Made by a program: the position numbers and the translations under genes
Assembly (NCBI RefSeq): GCF_001427585.1
Contig: NZ_LMGY01000012.1
Location: 555,231 to 619,230 of the forward strand
Source of the DNA: Pseudoxanthomonas sp. Root630
GTDB lineage: Bacteria; Pseudomonadota; Gammaproteobacteria; Xanthomonadales; Xanthomonadaceae
Length of the DNA: 64,000 nucleotides
Reading direction: 5' to 3'
The notes under the pieces: generated by a model
Databases searched by the model: none
Seen by the model: the letters and a program-made list of their open reading frames with translations, nothing else
Told to the model about the DNA's origin: nothing
Shown here: positions 10,901 to 19,288 of the stretch, in pieces
Layout: every line of letters begins with the position of its first letter
Position numbering within the stretch: position 1 is the stretch's first letter

Positions 10901-11395
10901 AACGTCGACGCCGCCTTCCATTTGATGGACGACATCATGCCGCTGGTGTGGGCGGAAATCCCGGACGTGCAGGTATTCCTGGTCGGGGCCAATCCGACGA
11001 CCGAGGTCAAGGCGTTGCAGAGCGACAGGGTCGCCGTTACGGGTTACGTAGACGATGATGCGCTGGCCGATCACTACGCTAGCGCGCGGGTCGCCGTAGT
11101 GCCGTTGCGCTATGGCGCTGGCATCAAGAGCAAAGTGGTCGAGGCGTTCCACCAGGGGTTGCCATTGGTCACCACGCCGACCGGCATGCAGGGGTTGCTC
11201 GAGTCGGAGGGAATCTGCGAGGTCGCCACCCGTGCAGAGGACCTAGCCAACGCGATCGTGCGCCTGATGCGGGAGGACCAGCGGTGGCTCGCCTGTTCCG
11301 AGCGCGGGCGTGCGTATGTCAACGATCGCTTCTCGAAAAGCAGCATGCGCAGCCAGATGCGCGAGATTCTAGGGCTTGAGGAACTGCAGAAATGA
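7973..11395 (+). CDS. Multidomain methyltransferase-coiled coil-glycosyltransferase (GT2 plus GT4-like)
   Basis: A 1140-residue fusion starting at GTG 7973 inside the end of wzt. Residues 1-215 are a class I SAM methyltransferase (motif [12 protein letters not shown] near 36-46, FETIEHL as motif II). Residues about 235-430 are charged and heptad-rich, a likely coiled coil. Residues about 505-760 are a GT2 glycosyltransferase ([20 protein letters not shown] near 509, acidic FLNNDTEV near 590). Residues about 810-1140 are a GT4-like domain ([17 protein letters not shown] near 964, [15 protein letters not shown] near 1043). It probably adds and methylates O-chain sugars on the cytoplasmic side. 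Methyltransferase plus coiled coil beside Wzt recalls the WbdD chain terminator, but no kinase domain is present. Specificity is unknown. Confidence 0.88.
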   Translation: MKFTGERFVPSESGEIRQEHIHRYAWAREFAAGKRVLDVACGEGYGSMMLAEVAASVVGVDVSPDAVAHATRNYGRATLEFMLGDAAALELPDAAFDVVVSFETIEHLVAQEAMLDGIKRVLAPDGLLIISSPNKKVYSDLAGHHNEFHVKELYFEELDALLRSRFDNVAYLGQRLTTGSAVLPIETSMGGRSIDVMTDEGDRVPARIPQLPQPVYFIALASMRELPAIRASVLFSEVDDLFEEQRGIAKWAQSLEGEVDRLGQLLREEQEDGAKSKQWAQDLNAELEQTRASLGRLTEEFEERSRWALSLDNELSDSLRSLDQAREMIGTLQRELAGAREHGLALETSEATLLAAEKGHAKDLDRMKIELEASHEAGKKASEAVSLLSDDFQRKRAEAFEAHGREMAKLRGEMETILQSRSWRWTKPLRLVGRLMRGDWRAIANSLRRSSIAANPLLAPLRGPAKRWLLTRAAAEVAVRGPMGLDAVVSDRGTTLSRLSFEVHPDPTVSIIIPAYGNLDYTLACLKSISEHTHGVTYEVIVAEDASGDDEMELLAPVPGLRYVAHEQNLGFIRSCNAAASLARGTFVCFLNNDTEVTRGWLAALLDVFDTFPDAGLVGSKLIYPDGRLQEAGGILWRDGSAWNYGRLQNPADHEFNYVRPVDYCSGASILVRTEDFRKLGGFDEYFVPAYCEDSDLCFRLRSLGLQTYYAPLSVVVHHEGISHGTDTGGGIKAYQVLNQKKFVARWFDELSQHYPNGVDVFKARERAWQKKVVLIVDHYVPQPDRDAGSRTMVAFIESLRELGLVVKFWPDNLWYDEVYAPQLERKGVEVIHGERRYAGFDRYMAECGALIDFVIMSRPHISGPYLDPIRANSAAKIVYYGHDLHFRRLQREADVMRQEGLAEQAARMEQLERSIWKRSDIVLYPSHEEAQEVAILEPSTTARAITPYAYEPARETAGPSHRRGILFVAGFGHPPNVDAAFHLMDDIMPLVWAEIPDVQVFLVGANPTTEVKALQSDRVAVTGYVDDDALADHYASARVAVVPLRYGAGIKSKVVEAFHQGLPLVTTPTGMQGLLESEGICEVATRAEDLANAIVRLMREDQRWLACSERGRAYVNDRFSKSSMRSQMREILGLEELQK

Positions 11396-12420
11396 TTGTC
11401 CGCGCACGAGCGCCATTGCGCCTTGGCCTGGCAGGGGGCGGGACGGACGTTTCGCCGTTCAGTGACCTGCATGGTGGCCAGGTCATGAACGTCACCATCG
11501 ACAAGTTCGCCTATGTCACCATCGACGAGTCGCCTGGTCCGGACGTCGAACTGCACGCCACCGATGCAGGTATCGTGGAGCGCATCCCCGCAGGCCCCCT
11601 TCAGGGCGAGTTGGGGGGGCTGCAGCTCATGAAGGGCGTGTACGCCCGGATCTGCAAGCAGTTCCTGCAGGGAAGGTATCCCGCGATCCGTGTGCGCACG
11701 CATTCCGATGCGCCGCCGGGCTCCGGCCTGGGTTCGTCGTCCACCATGGTCGTGGCGCTGATCACCGCATTCGCGGAGTACTTTTCGCTGGCCCTGGGCG
11801 AGTACGACGTGGCGCAACTGGCCTACGAGATCGAGCGGCACGACCTGGGCTTGTCCGGCGGCAAGCAGGATCAGTACGCCGCCGCTTTCGGCGGCTTCAA
11901 TTTCATGGAGTTCTACGGCGGGAACCGTGTAGTCGTCAATCCATTGCGGATCAAGGATTGGGTCTGGGCGGAGCTCGAGGCCAGTCTGGTCCTCTACTTC
12001 ACCGGCGTCTCCCGGGAGTCCGCCCGCATCATCGACGAACAGGCACGCAATGTCGTGGAAGGAAACACCGATTCGGTGGAAGCGATGTTCCGGCTCAAGG
12101 AAGAAGCGGCGCAGATGAAGGAGGCGTTGTTGCTTGGCGACATCCGACGATTTGCCAGCGTCATGCAATCCGGATGGGAAGCGAAGAAGCGAATGGCGCG
12201 AAGCATCTCCAATCCGGATATCGATGCTCTCGAAGCGCTGGGTTTCGCTCATGGCGCGTTGGCGACGAAGGTGTCCGGCGCTGGCGGCGGTGGTTTCATG
12301 ATGTTCGTCTGCGATCCCGCAGACCGGATGCGACTGGTCCGCGCGCTGTCTGGCGCGGGTGGAAGGGTTTACGATTCGCGGTTCTCGGCTGAAGGCGCGA
12401 TTTCCTGGAGAGTGGCATGA
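11392..12420 (+). CDS. hddA: D-glycero-alpha-D-manno-heptose 7-phosphate kinase (HddA-like GHMP kinase)
   Basis: A 342-residue GHMP-family kinase. It begins [19 protein letters not shown], the typical N-terminus of HddA/WcbL kinases. The ATP loop is [10 protein letters not shown] near residues 108-117 and the C-terminal motif is [12 protein letters not shown] near 294. It phosphorylates D-glycero-D-manno-heptose 7-phosphate at C1 in the alpha configuration. The identification is greatly strengthened by gmhA, hddC and gmhB following directly, which complete the GDP-heptose route. The start overlaps the upstream stop by four bases (ATGA), and the end overlaps gmhA in the same way. Confidence 0.92.
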   Translation: MIVRARAPLRLGLAGGGTDVSPFSDLHGGQVMNVTIDKFAYVTIDESPGPDVELHATDAGIVERIPAGPLQGELGGLQLMKGVYARICKQFLQGRYPAIRVRTHSDAPPGSGLGSSSTMVVALITAFAEYFSLALGEYDVAQLAYEIERHDLGLSGGKQDQYAAAFGGFNFMEFYGGNRVVVNPLRIKDWVWAELEASLVLYFTGVSRESARIIDEQARNVVEGNTDSVEAMFRLKEEAAQMKEALLLGDIRRFASVMQSGWEAKKRMARSISNPDIDALEALGFAHGALATKVSGAGGGGFMMFVCDPADRMRLVRALSGAGGRVYDSRFSAEGAISWRVA

Positions 12421-13004
12421 GGCAATTCATCGATGCGGAGTTCTCGAAGACGCTCGCGAACTTCAATCGCATGGCGTCTGACGAGGCATTGAAGGAACAG
12501 ATCGCGCGCGCAGTGGACATGTGCCTCGCCTCGCTGAAGAGCGAGGGAAAGATCCTGTTCGCAGGCAACGGTGGCAGCGCCGCCGATGCGCAGCATTGGG
12601 CAGGGGAGTTGGTCAGCCGCTTCTACTACGACCGACCAGGGTTGCCTGCGATCGCCTTGACGACCGATACCAGCATCCTGACCGCGATCGGGAACGACTA
12701 CGGCTATGACTACACCTTCGCCCGGCAGGTGGAAGCCCTGGGTCGCCGGGGTGACGTCCTTGTCGTGATCTCGACATCCGGAAACTCACCGAACATCCTG
12801 CGTGCCGCTCAAGCAGCGAAGGATCGTGGAATCCTGGTGATCGGATTCACCGGCCAGAGCGGTGGCAAGCTGGCGCCCTTGAGCGACCTTTGCTTCTGCA
12901 TTCCATCGGACGAGACGCCGCGCATACAAGAAGGCCACGAGTTCATCGGGCATCTCTTGTGCGCCCTTATCGAAGCCGGGATGTATCCGCGTGCAGCTGG
13001 CTGA
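12417..13004 (+). CDS. gmhA: Sedoheptulose 7-phosphate isomerase
   Basis: A 195-residue SIS-domain protein converting sedoheptulose 7-phosphate to D-glycero-D-manno-heptose 7-phosphate. Marks are GNGGSAADAQHWAGEL near residues 49-63, the phosphate-binding ISTSGNSPN and the C-terminal QEGHEFIGHLLCALIE with metal-binding histidine. Length is typical of GmhA. The start overlaps the hddA stop by four bases. Because a housekeeping gmhA for the ADP-heptose core pathway is normal in this family, this copy is probably a dedicated paralogue for GDP-heptose; no second copy is visible here. Confidence 0.94.
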   Translation: MRQFIDAEFSKTLANFNRMASDEALKEQIARAVDMCLASLKSEGKILFAGNGGSAADAQHWAGELVSRFYYDRPGLPAIALTTDTSILTAIGNDYGYDYTFARQVEALGRRGDVLVVISTSGNSPNILRAAQAAKDRGILVIGFTGQSGGKLAPLSDLCFCIPSDETPRIQEGHEFIGHLLCALIEAGMYPRAAG

Positions 13005-13686
13005 GGAAGCGATCATTCTGGTGGGCGGGTTGGGTACGCGCCTGCGGACGCTGGTGAGCGATGTTCCCAAGCCACTCGCTCCGGTGGCTGGCCGGCCCTT
13101 TCTGGCCTGGGTGTTGGACGCGCTCTCCGATCATGGGATGCGTCGAGTGATTCTGGCGGCGGGGTATCGGGCCGAGCAGGTCGAGGCTGTCATAGGGCGG
13201 CGGTGGCGATCCATGGACGTGGCGTATTCGGTGGAGCCGGAGCCGCTAGGCACCGGCGGTGCCATTGCCTTGGCCAGGGAAAGTTTGGTGGGCGAGGCGG
13301 CCCATGTGCTGAATGGCGACAGCTTTCTGGACTATGAGCCCGGCTCGCTGCAGCGCCACACGCACTCATCTGGAGCGACGCTTGGGGTGGCCTTGGCGCG
13401 GGTAGCGGATGTCGGGCGTTATGGTGCGGCGCGATTGCGGGGCGGCCATGTTGTCGGCTTCAGCGAAAAAGGTGGCGTCGGCCAAGGTTGGATCAACGCG
13501 GGTTGCTATTACCTCGGTCCGCAGGCCTTGGCGGGTTTGCCGTCGGGCGCATCCTCTTTCGAATCCGACGTGCTGGCGCCCGCGGTATCGGATGGCGAAG
13601 TGGCGGGATTGCAGTTCGAGGGTCGATTCATCGACATCGGGGTGCCCGACGATTTCCAGCGGGCGCAAATCCTGTTCGCGCGCTGA
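12991..13686 (+). CDS. hddC: D-glycero-alpha-D-manno-heptose 1-phosphate guanylyltransferase
   Basis: A 231-residue nucleotidyltransferase. The signature GGLGTRLRTL with VPKPLAPVAGRPFL lies at residues 12-41, followed by LNGDSF (metal-binding Asp) near 108 and SFESDVL near 188. In the HddC family it makes GDP-D-glycero-alpha-D-manno-heptose from the 1-phosphate. Sugar-phosphate guanylyl- and uridylyltransferases look alike, so the heptose role rests on the neighbours hddA, gmhA and gmhB. The start is GTG 12991, fourteen bases inside gmhA; the stop shares a base with the gmhB start. Confidence 0.9.
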   Translation: MQLAEEAIILVGGLGTRLRTLVSDVPKPLAPVAGRPFLAWVLDALSDHGMRRVILAAGYRAEQVEAVIGRRWRSMDVAYSVEPEPLGTGGAIALARESLVGEAAHVLNGDSFLDYEPGSLQRHTHSSGATLGVALARVADVGRYGAARLRGGHVVGFSEKGGVGQGWINAGCYYLGPQALAGLPSGASSFESDVLAPAVSDGEVAGLQFEGRFIDIGVPDDFQRAQILFAR

Positions 13687-14270
13687 TGATGCATACGACG
13701 ATACGCCCTCCCTACCTCGATCCGGGTTCGAAGCTGTGGCCGTCAGAGCCCGCGCCGAGACGCGCATTGTTTCTCGATCGCGACGGCGTCATCAATGTTG
13801 ACCATGGTTATGTGCACACGGCTGCGCAGACTGACTGGATGCCGGGCATCTTCGAACTGGTGGCGCAAGCCAGGGAGATCGGCCTGCTTCCCGTCATTGT
13901 CACCAACCAGGCGGGGATCGCGCGCGGTTACTACGATGAGACTGCTTTCCTGGCATATACCGCTTGGGTCCATGCCGAGTTCCGGAGGCGAGGATCGCCA
14001 ATAGCGGCAACCTATTTTTGTCCGCACCATCCTAGCGCAGGCGTGAGCGAGCTCCGGTGCGAATGCGCTTGCCGCAAGCCGCAACCCGGAATGTTGTTGG
14101 CCGCGGCTCAGCGGCTGGATATCGACCTTGCCGGATCGGCGATGGTGGGCGACAAGGAAAGCGACATCGAAGCCGCAAGGCGGGCTGGTGTGGAGACCGC
14201 GATGCTGGTCACCGCAGACGATTTGGCGCCCGTCATCGAAAGGCTCTCTTCGTGGGGCCGAAGGGTTTGA
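13686..14270 (+). CDS. gmhB: D-glycero-D-manno-heptose 1,7-bisphosphate phosphatase
   Basis: A 194-residue HAD phosphatase removing the C7 phosphate of the heptose bisphosphate made by HddA. Residues 29-38 hold motif I LFLDRDGVIN; the motif II threonine is in VTNQAGIARG. A zinc-binding loop follows (CPHHP, then CECACRKPQPGM), and motif IV is GDKESDIEAAR. The start may be ATG 13686 or ATG 13689; 13686 overlaps the hddC stop by one base. It closes the four-gene GDP-heptose block. A 97-base gap separates it from the next gene. Confidence 0.92.
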   Translation: MMHTTIRPPYLDPGSKLWPSEPAPRRALFLDRDGVINVDHGYVHTAAQTDWMPGIFELVAQAREIGLLPVIVTNQAGIARGYYDETAFLAYTAWVHAEFRRRGSPIAATYFCPHHPSAGVSELRCECACRKPQPGMLLAAAQRLDIDLAGSAMVGDKESDIEAARRAGVETAMLVTADDLAPVIERLSSWGRRV

Positions 14271-14367
14271 GCGATCGATCGTGCCCCGCGCGTCATCGCC
14301 ATGCAGGTGTCGCGTCGACACGACGACCGGATTCCCCGACTGGAACGACCGTACAAAGGAACGCAAA

Positions 14368-16275
14368 GTGGACAGAGTTGAAACGATAGGTTCGAGCGAT
14401 GCGCCCCTTCCGGTCGGCACTGGGTGGTGGAAGCTGTTCGCAGTCGCAATGTTGACGTCGACGACGGTCCATCTGCTCGTATTCCATCCGTACTACTTCG
14501 GGGACGAGCTGTTCAATTTCGCGATGGCCGATTCTTCTGGGGGTGGTTTCCTGGAAACCTTCGCCAAGCTGAACTCCTACAAGCCTCGGCTGCTCTTCAA
14601 TGGCTGGTGGGCACTCATTTCCACCGCCGATCTATCCCGCTTCACGCCCATGCTCATCTCGGCGGCGTTCCTTGCGGCGACGCTGGCGGCGGCTTGCGTC
14701 CTGGTGCAATGGCGCGATCGCAAAGCCTTTCTCCTGCAGATCGTCCTTGTGCTCGTCATCGTGACCTGCAGATTTGGCGCAATGCTGCCGTTCGACTACG
14801 TGGCGTCGATCATCGAGTTCTCTTCACTCGCATTCTTTCTCTTCGGCCTGGTGGTCCTGACTAGGGCGCACTTCCTGGAACAGGCACGGATGAAGCCAGG
14901 TCTCCTTGCGCTGGCACTGTTCGCTGCCGCGATCTTTTCGCATGAGCGGTACGTGGCGGCCGTCTTGGCCGTGGGTGGCGTGATCGGGCTGATGGGGTTG
15001 CTGCGTCGTAGGCCCGAGGGCATGGCCTGGGGTGTCATCCTGGGAGGACTGGGGCCGCTCGCGTTTGTTGCGTTGAGCAAGATGATCTCCGTCGTCTCCT
15101 TGTCCACCGGCACCGCCGGCCTATCTGTAACGCTGGGACACGACACGCTGAAGGCTGCGGGAATCTATCTGGGCAACCTGTTTCTCGCTACCAGCCAAGG
15201 CCATAGCTGGTTTTTCGCCAAGCTTCCAGCCGAACCTTTGTCCACATGGTTGGTGGCGATAACGGGAGTAGCATTGTTAGGGTGGTCAGTTGATGCGGTA
15301 CGACGCAGAAAGTGCTCAGACCTGAGCCTTTATCTGTTCGTTTCGATGTTGGCCCTGCTCATGATTGCCTGCCTTCCGGGCACGGGGCGGCAGGAAGCGC
15401 GCTGGCTTTTCCCGGCATTCGTGCTTTTTGCGGTCATGGTGGCGACCCACGGCACCGCATGGGTGCGTCTGGTCATGCTCGGCACGATGCTGGTCGCCAA
15501 CGTTGCGTTCCTGCAGTACGGAAGCCCCGAGAAGATCTACAACATCGTCGCCTCAAGTCAGGCACGCGATCTCTCGCTGGCGCTTAACCACGTGAAGGCC
15601 CCAGGAGCGGTCGGGCTACTCATCGGTGAGCGTGAGCCTGATGTCAGCTGGATGTTGGGAGGTGGCGGGTTTGGCCCGGGCCTGTCTACGACACCGGGCG
15701 TCCAGTTCAGTCGGATCAATCTGCCGGAAGGCGTCCATGTATTTCGTGCCGTGGATGACGCCAAAGCGCAGCTCGGCCTGGAGCCGGATTTCGGCGTGAA
15801 GGCCGTCGGATCGGGAAGCTATGCGTTCATGACGCAGCGTGAACTCCGTTCGGCGACGACCGCTGATGTGCCGCCGTTGACAGCGTTGCACAGGTTGGGA
15901 GGGGACGGTGCGTGGCAGGAATGGACGCTGCGTGGACTGGCCACGGAGGCCACCGGCGAGTTGTACCTGACGGCGGATGCGGACGGGTTCCTGAGGGTGC
16001 CGGTCCAGCAGCTTGAAGGTCGTCGTCTTGTCTACCGGATGAGCAGCCTTTCAGGCCGCCCGGTCCAGGCAAGATTGCAGGTCAACTGGATGGCGGAATC
16101 CGACAGGTTTCTATCCGCCGCCATTCAGGTGGTCGATGTGGGGGAGGGAGGGAAGGACTACGCGATGTTCCTCGCCCCTCCCGTCGGAGCCAAGGATGGA
16201 CTGGTGTATGTCACTCTTGCCGCCTCGAATGTGACATCCAACGTGCATGTGGAGTTCGTCGGCATCGAACCGTAG
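14368..16275 (+). CDS. Polytopic membrane protein, possible GT-C-type glycosyltransferase
   Basis: A 635-residue protein. GTG 14368 is the likely start: AAGGA lies eight bases before it, and any earlier start would run antiparallel to nothing known and overlap gmhB. Residues 17-440 contain about ten hydrophobic helices. The first periplasmic loop carries an acidic pair (FHPYYFGDELFNFA near residue 42), the position where GT-C enzymes keep catalytic acids. Residues about 440-635 are soluble and beta-rich, probably periplasmic. I do not recognise a named family. Together with GtrA- and GtrB-like proteins in the same cluster it could be the transferase that decorates O-antigen in the periplasm; this is inference. 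Confidence 0.6.
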   Translation: MDRVETIGSSDAPLPVGTGWWKLFAVAMLTSTTVHLLVFHPYYFGDELFNFAMADSSGGGFLETFAKLNSYKPRLLFNGWWALISTADLSRFTPMLISAAFLAATLAAACVLVQWRDRKAFLLQIVLVLVIVTCRFGAMLPFDYVASIIEFSSLAFFLFGLVVLTRAHFLEQARMKPGLLALALFAAAIFSHERYVAAVLAVGGVIGLMGLLRRRPEGMAWGVILGGLGPLAFVALSKMISVVSLSTGTAGLSVTLGHDTLKAAGIYLGNLFLATSQGHSWFFAKLPAEPLSTWLVAITGVALLGWSVDAVRRRKCSDLSLYLFVSMLALLMIACLPGTGRQEARWLFPAFVLFAVMVATHGTAWVRLVMLGTMLVANVAFLQYGSPEKIYNIVASSQARDLSLALNHVKAPGAVGLLIGEREPDVSWMLGGGGFGPGLSTTPGVQFSRINLPEGVHVFRAVDDAKAQLGLEPDFGVKAVGSGSYAFMTQRELRSATTADVPPLTALHRLGGDGAWQEWTLRGLATEATGELYLTADADGFLRVPVQQLEGRRLVYRMSSLSGRPVQARLQVNWMAESDRFLSAAIQVVDVGEGGKDYAMFLAPPVGAKDGLVYVTLAASNVTSNVHVEFVGIEP

Positions 16276-16311
16276 GATGTGCATGCCGAAGTCTGGGAGG
16301 GCGATGGGACC

Positions 16312-17127
16312 ATGGTCGAGTTTTCGTTTCAGAGACTGGAAGAAAGGGCCGATCACCCGGGGCTGCGCGAAAGCTGGTTGCATTCGCATGCGCTAACCGA
16401 GCAACTGCGGAGAACTCCCGATTCGGTCTCAATGCGTTGTGGCGTCTGCGACAACGATCAGCGTCTACTCGAGTCGGAAGATTGGCGCGAAGGCATGCGT
16501 TGCGAACGCTGCGGATTGTCGGCGCGTCTGCGTTCTTCGGTGGAGTTCCTTCGACAATCATGCCCCCCGGATCTACCGCTGTATTGCACGGAGCAGGCTA
16601 CCGCCCTCTACGTGCGACTGCAGCGAGGCTGGCCTCGAGTGCAGGGCTCTGAGTTTGCGCCGAGCGCCACGCAACGAGAATCGCTTGCGCGTCACCTGCG
16701 CGGGTTGGGGGGGCACGGCGGAGTCGATTTCCAGGATGTGACCCGGCTGACCTGGGAAGATGCTTCCTTCCAGGCCGTCTATTCTGGCGATGTGCTGGAA
16801 CATGTGCCGGACTATCGTGCAGCACTCGCGGAATTCCGTCGCGTCTTGCGGCCAGGAGGTGTACTCGTCGCAACGTATCCTTTCACGGATGCGGAATCCA
16901 CCGTGGTGCGAGCCAAGTTGACGGACTCCGGCGAGGTCATGCATCTGCTTCCTCCTGAGTACCACGGCGATCCGATCAGCGGAGGAGTGTTGTGTTTCTA
17001 TCATTTCGGCTGGGACATCCTGGATGAAGTCCGTGATGCCGGCTTCAGTGACGCGCGGATGGTCATGCCGTGGGATCCGGAAGGCGGCATCTACTTCGGT
17101 AACTGGACCCTGATCGCCAAGCGATAG
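16312..17127 (+). CDS. SAM-dependent methyltransferase with N-terminal zinc-ribbon-like motif
   Basis: A 271-residue protein if begun at ATG 16312; GTG 16279 would add eleven residues but has no ribosome-binding site. Residues about 42-70 contain two CxxC pairs (CGVC, CERCGL) that could bind zinc. The rest looks like a Methyltransf_11 protein: YSGDVLEHVPDYRAALAEF, RVLRPGGVLVATYPF and a C-terminal strand. Motif I is degenerate; instead of GxGxG it has YCTEQATALY...GSEF. It probably methylates a sugar or lipid-linked intermediate of the O-antigen. It is the last plus-strand gene; it ends 12 bases from the convergent gtrA-like gene. Confidence 0.75.
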   Translation: MVEFSFQRLEERADHPGLRESWLHSHALTEQLRRTPDSVSMRCGVCDNDQRLLESEDWREGMRCERCGLSARLRSSVEFLRQSCPPDLPLYCTEQATALYVRLQRGWPRVQGSEFAPSATQRESLARHLRGLGGHGGVDFQDVTRLTWEDASFQAVYSGDVLEHVPDYRAALAEFRRVLRPGGVLVATYPFTDAESTVVRAKLTDSGEVMHLLPPEYHGDPISGGVLCFYHFGWDILDEVRDAGFSDARMVMPWDPEGGIYFGNWTLIAKR

Positions 17128-17139
17128 ACGGGGGTCGAA

Positions 17140-17517
17140 TCAATCCGGGCGATGAATCAGCTTGCGGGTCAGGGCGAAATTCAAGGGCAGCACGATCAAG
17201 GTCGCCACGACGGGCGCTATCGTCTTGGGTACGTTGAGGATTTCTACCGCTACCCAGACTATCGACAGGGATGCGAGGTAATTGACAACGTGGATGAGGG
17301 GAAATGCAACTAGCTTCACCCAGCTCCAGGATGTGCGAAACACGAACCAGGTATTGATCGCGAATCCGGACAGTATGGTCAGCGCATAGCTCACGGTGTA
17401 CGCCCATGCGTATGGCATCCAAGGCAGCAGCATCCAATACAGCGCGTACGAGAGCAGCGTATTGGCGCCGCCACCGATAAGGAAGCGCACGCCTTGTCCA
17501 GCGAGAATTCTGCGCAT
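17140..17517 (-). CDS. GtrA family membrane protein
   Basis: A 125-residue protein with four transmembrane helices. It begins with GVRFLIGGGANTLLSYALYW and contains ILSGFAINTWFVFR, both typical of the GtrA/DPMS-associated family. GtrA proteins are thought to flip undecaprenyl-phosphate-linked single sugars made by GtrB-type enzymes. A GtrB-like gene lies in the same operon at 20089-21066, which supports such a pairing. It is the last gene of the minus-strand operon, seven bases after the MaoC-domain gene. Confidence 0.88.
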   Translation of the reverse strand: MRRILAGQGVRFLIGGGANTLLSYALYWMLLPWMPYAWAYTVSYALTILSGFAINTWFVFRTSWSWVKLVAFPLIHVVNYLASLSIVWVAVEILNVPKTIAPVVATLIVLPLNFALTRKLIHRPD

Positions 17518-17524
17518 CCGGCGT

Positions 17525-18310
17525 CTAGCCCCTGGGTGGTCGGAGCATCACATCGTTGTACGACACCGTGCAATGCCGGCCGTCCTGATCCAGCAGTTGG
17601 GCGACCACGAGATGAGTGCCCTTGGCTATGTCGTGGCGTGGCGTGGAAATCCGGACTCTGTAGGGGCGATTCGCGTACACGGGAGCGAAGTAGCTCGCCG
17701 CATTGCGCAGGAAGATGGTGCCGGCACCCGGATACTCGGTGCCGAGCAGTCGGGTCAGCCAGCCGTTGAAGATCATGCCGTGGGTTATCCGTTCCTCGAA
17801 ACCTTGGCTGCGTGCGAATTCATCGTCGAAATGCAATGGATTCAGATCGCCGCTCTGCTCTCCGTATGCCTGGACGTCTTCATCCGTCAGCGAGAACTCC
17901 CGCTCCAAGACCGGCAGCACGCTCCGCGAAAGCGCAGGCAGCAGGCGCAAGACCCACAGGGATTCCGCGACGCCGTAGCCAGAGCGAAGCAGTGCATCGA
18001 GCTCGTCTGCTCGCCCCGGCGCGATATGGAGCTCCAGATCCGGGCGACTGCCCGGCAGGTCGTGTGTACCCCCTTCTTCGCGTGTCGCGCGCATGCGCAA
18101 TCGCAGCATTTGCTCTGCGGAGGTCACGGGAAAACCGAGCTTGAGGCATCGTTCGATCCTGGCGGCAGAGGACGAAACGACCAGTACGTCGTCCACTCGC
18201 CCGGCGAGTATGGCCGATACCAAGTCGCGCTCCGTCCCGGAGGTGTCCAGCCACTCCAGTGTCGTTGCGGCACTCGAATCGACACCGGCTGGTAGGGGCT
18301 CTGTCTTCAT
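17525..18310 (-). CDS. Two-part protein with C-terminal MaoC-like (R)-hydratase domain
   Basis: A 261-residue protein. Residues about 138-261 form a MaoC/PhaJ-type hot-dog domain with the catalytic pair D155 and H160 in GEQSGDLNPLH, plus ITHGM and an NAASYFAPVY strand. Such domains hydrate trans-2-enoyl-CoA to (R)-3-hydroxyacyl-CoA. Residues 1-135 are unrecognised but seem to hold a weak internal repeat (LKLGFPVTSAEQMLRLRM near 56, LLRSGYGVAESLWVLRLL near 107). ATG 18310 is preferred, with AAGGTG eight bases upstream; TTG 18316 is possible. In an aminosugar cluster it may supply a 3-hydroxyacyl group for the GNAT enzyme encoded just upstream. Confidence 0.72.
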   Translation of the reverse strand: MKTEPLPAGVDSSAATTLEWLDTSGTERDLVSAILAGRVDDVLVVSSSAARIERCLKLGFPVTSAEQMLRLRMRATREEGGTHDLPGSRPDLELHIAPGRADELDALLRSGYGVAESLWVLRLLPALSRSVLPVLEREFSLTDEDVQAYGEQSGDLNPLHFDDEFARSQGFEERITHGMIFNGWLTRLLGTEYPGAGTIFLRNAASYFAPVYANRPYRVRISTPRHDIAKGTHLVVAQLLDQDGRHCTVSYNDVMLRPPRG

Positions 18311-18312
18311 GT

Positions 18313-19281
18313 TCAAAGCACCTTGCGAAAAATATGCTCGCCTTTACCGAACTGGTAGCCCAACTTCTCCCAGCAGCGGATCACCGCATTGTTGGTCAGT
18401 TGGGTGATCAGGAAGCTGTGCTCGGCGCCCATACTGCGCAAGTGCTCGTCCAGTTCGGAAATGATGCGCACGTACCATCCCTTGTGGCGTGGAGTGACGG
18501 CGCTCAACACGGGCTGTGCCAGCTTGAGGCCCCAGCCATCCCAGTGGTCCCGATGGTACTTGGCCGTGCAGAATGCTTCAGGCTCATCCACGTCGGGCAC
18601 GATGGTGGCATCGGCGAAGCCGTCCCGTATCGATGCCTCTACCCAGCGTTCCATCATGCGATCCGCGTCTGCGTCGCTTATGACAAGGTCGGCGTGGAAC
18701 CGGTCGTAGGGATTGATCATGGTGCGCGCGGCGCGCGCCAACGAAGGAATGTCGGCTTCGATGGCTAGCCGTACGGAATGCCGATCCACCGGTGGGGCTA
18801 GCAGCGGACGGTGGTAGTGGCATCTCGTCTCGATGAGTTCGAAGCCGTTTGCGGTCAGCAGTCGCAACGAATACAGATCATTCGGCGAGACTGGAGCGAA
18901 CACGTACTGGATTCCGCGGGAGGCGGCTACCTGTAGTGAGCGGCGCAGGGCACTTGCGCCGCCAGCACTATCGTCCCTCAATCCTACGCGCCGGCCAGGG
19001 AGAACGGCATTGAGGCGAGCGGTCTGCATGGAGAAGAAGTCCGAATCCCACGGCAGCCGCTCCATCAGTACCCAGAACTCTTCATTGTCAACGACTGCGC
19101 CAAAGCGGAAATCGTCCTGCTGCGCGAGTGGGCGAAACCATTGCTTCAGCATGACATCGCGATCGTAGTCGCGGTCAATGCCGCGTATGAAGGCGTGAGG
19201 GCCTTCGACACCGCTCTGGCGCGCCCTTGCGAGAAGTGTGTCGGCGCCGTACTCGTCCAGAAGTTGGCTCAGCTCGGTCAT
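18313..19281 (-). CDS. WecD/FdtC-like GNAT acyltransferase
   Basis: A 322-residue acyltransferase. The N-terminal part has LPWDSDFFSMQTARLNAV near residue 75, and the middle has a NPYDRFHADLVISDADADRMMERWVE-type region, both like WecD (dTDP-fucosamine N-acetyltransferase). The acyl-CoA-binding GNAT core comes last (WYVRIISELDEHLRSMGAEH, ITQLTNNAVIRCWEKLGYQF). It should acylate the amino group of a dTDP-amino sugar. ATG 19281 has AAGGA about ten bases upstream; an upstream in-frame start lacks this. The upstream fusion protein also carries an acyltransferase domain, so one of the two may use a different acyl donor or acceptor. Confidence 0.8.
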   Translation of the reverse strand: MTELSQLLDEYGADTLLARARQSGVEGPHAFIRGIDRDYDRDVMLKQWFRPLAQQDDFRFGAVVDNEEFWVLMERLPWDSDFFSMQTARLNAVLPGRRVGLRDDSAGGASALRRSLQVAASRGIQYVFAPVSPNDLYSLRLLTANGFELIETRCHYHRPLLAPPVDRHSVRLAIEADIPSLARAARTMINPYDRFHADLVISDADADRMMERWVEASIRDGFADATIVPDVDEPEAFCTAKYHRDHWDGWGLKLAQPVLSAVTPRHKGWYVRIISELDEHLRSMGAEHSFLITQLTNNAVIRCWEKLGYQFGKGEHIFRKVL

Positions 19282-19288
19282 GGTCAAA

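Noticed and set aside
8924..11152. A 742-codon open frame antisense to the O-antigen fusion protein
   Set aside because: Composition is that of a mirror frame (His, Arg, Gln, Asp rich), while the plus frame has clear glycosyltransferase motifs.
17396..18295. A 299-codon plus-strand frame opposite GtrA and the MaoC-domain gene
   Set aside because: The minus strand has an ordered operon with overlapping starts and recognisable domains; the plus frame has none.
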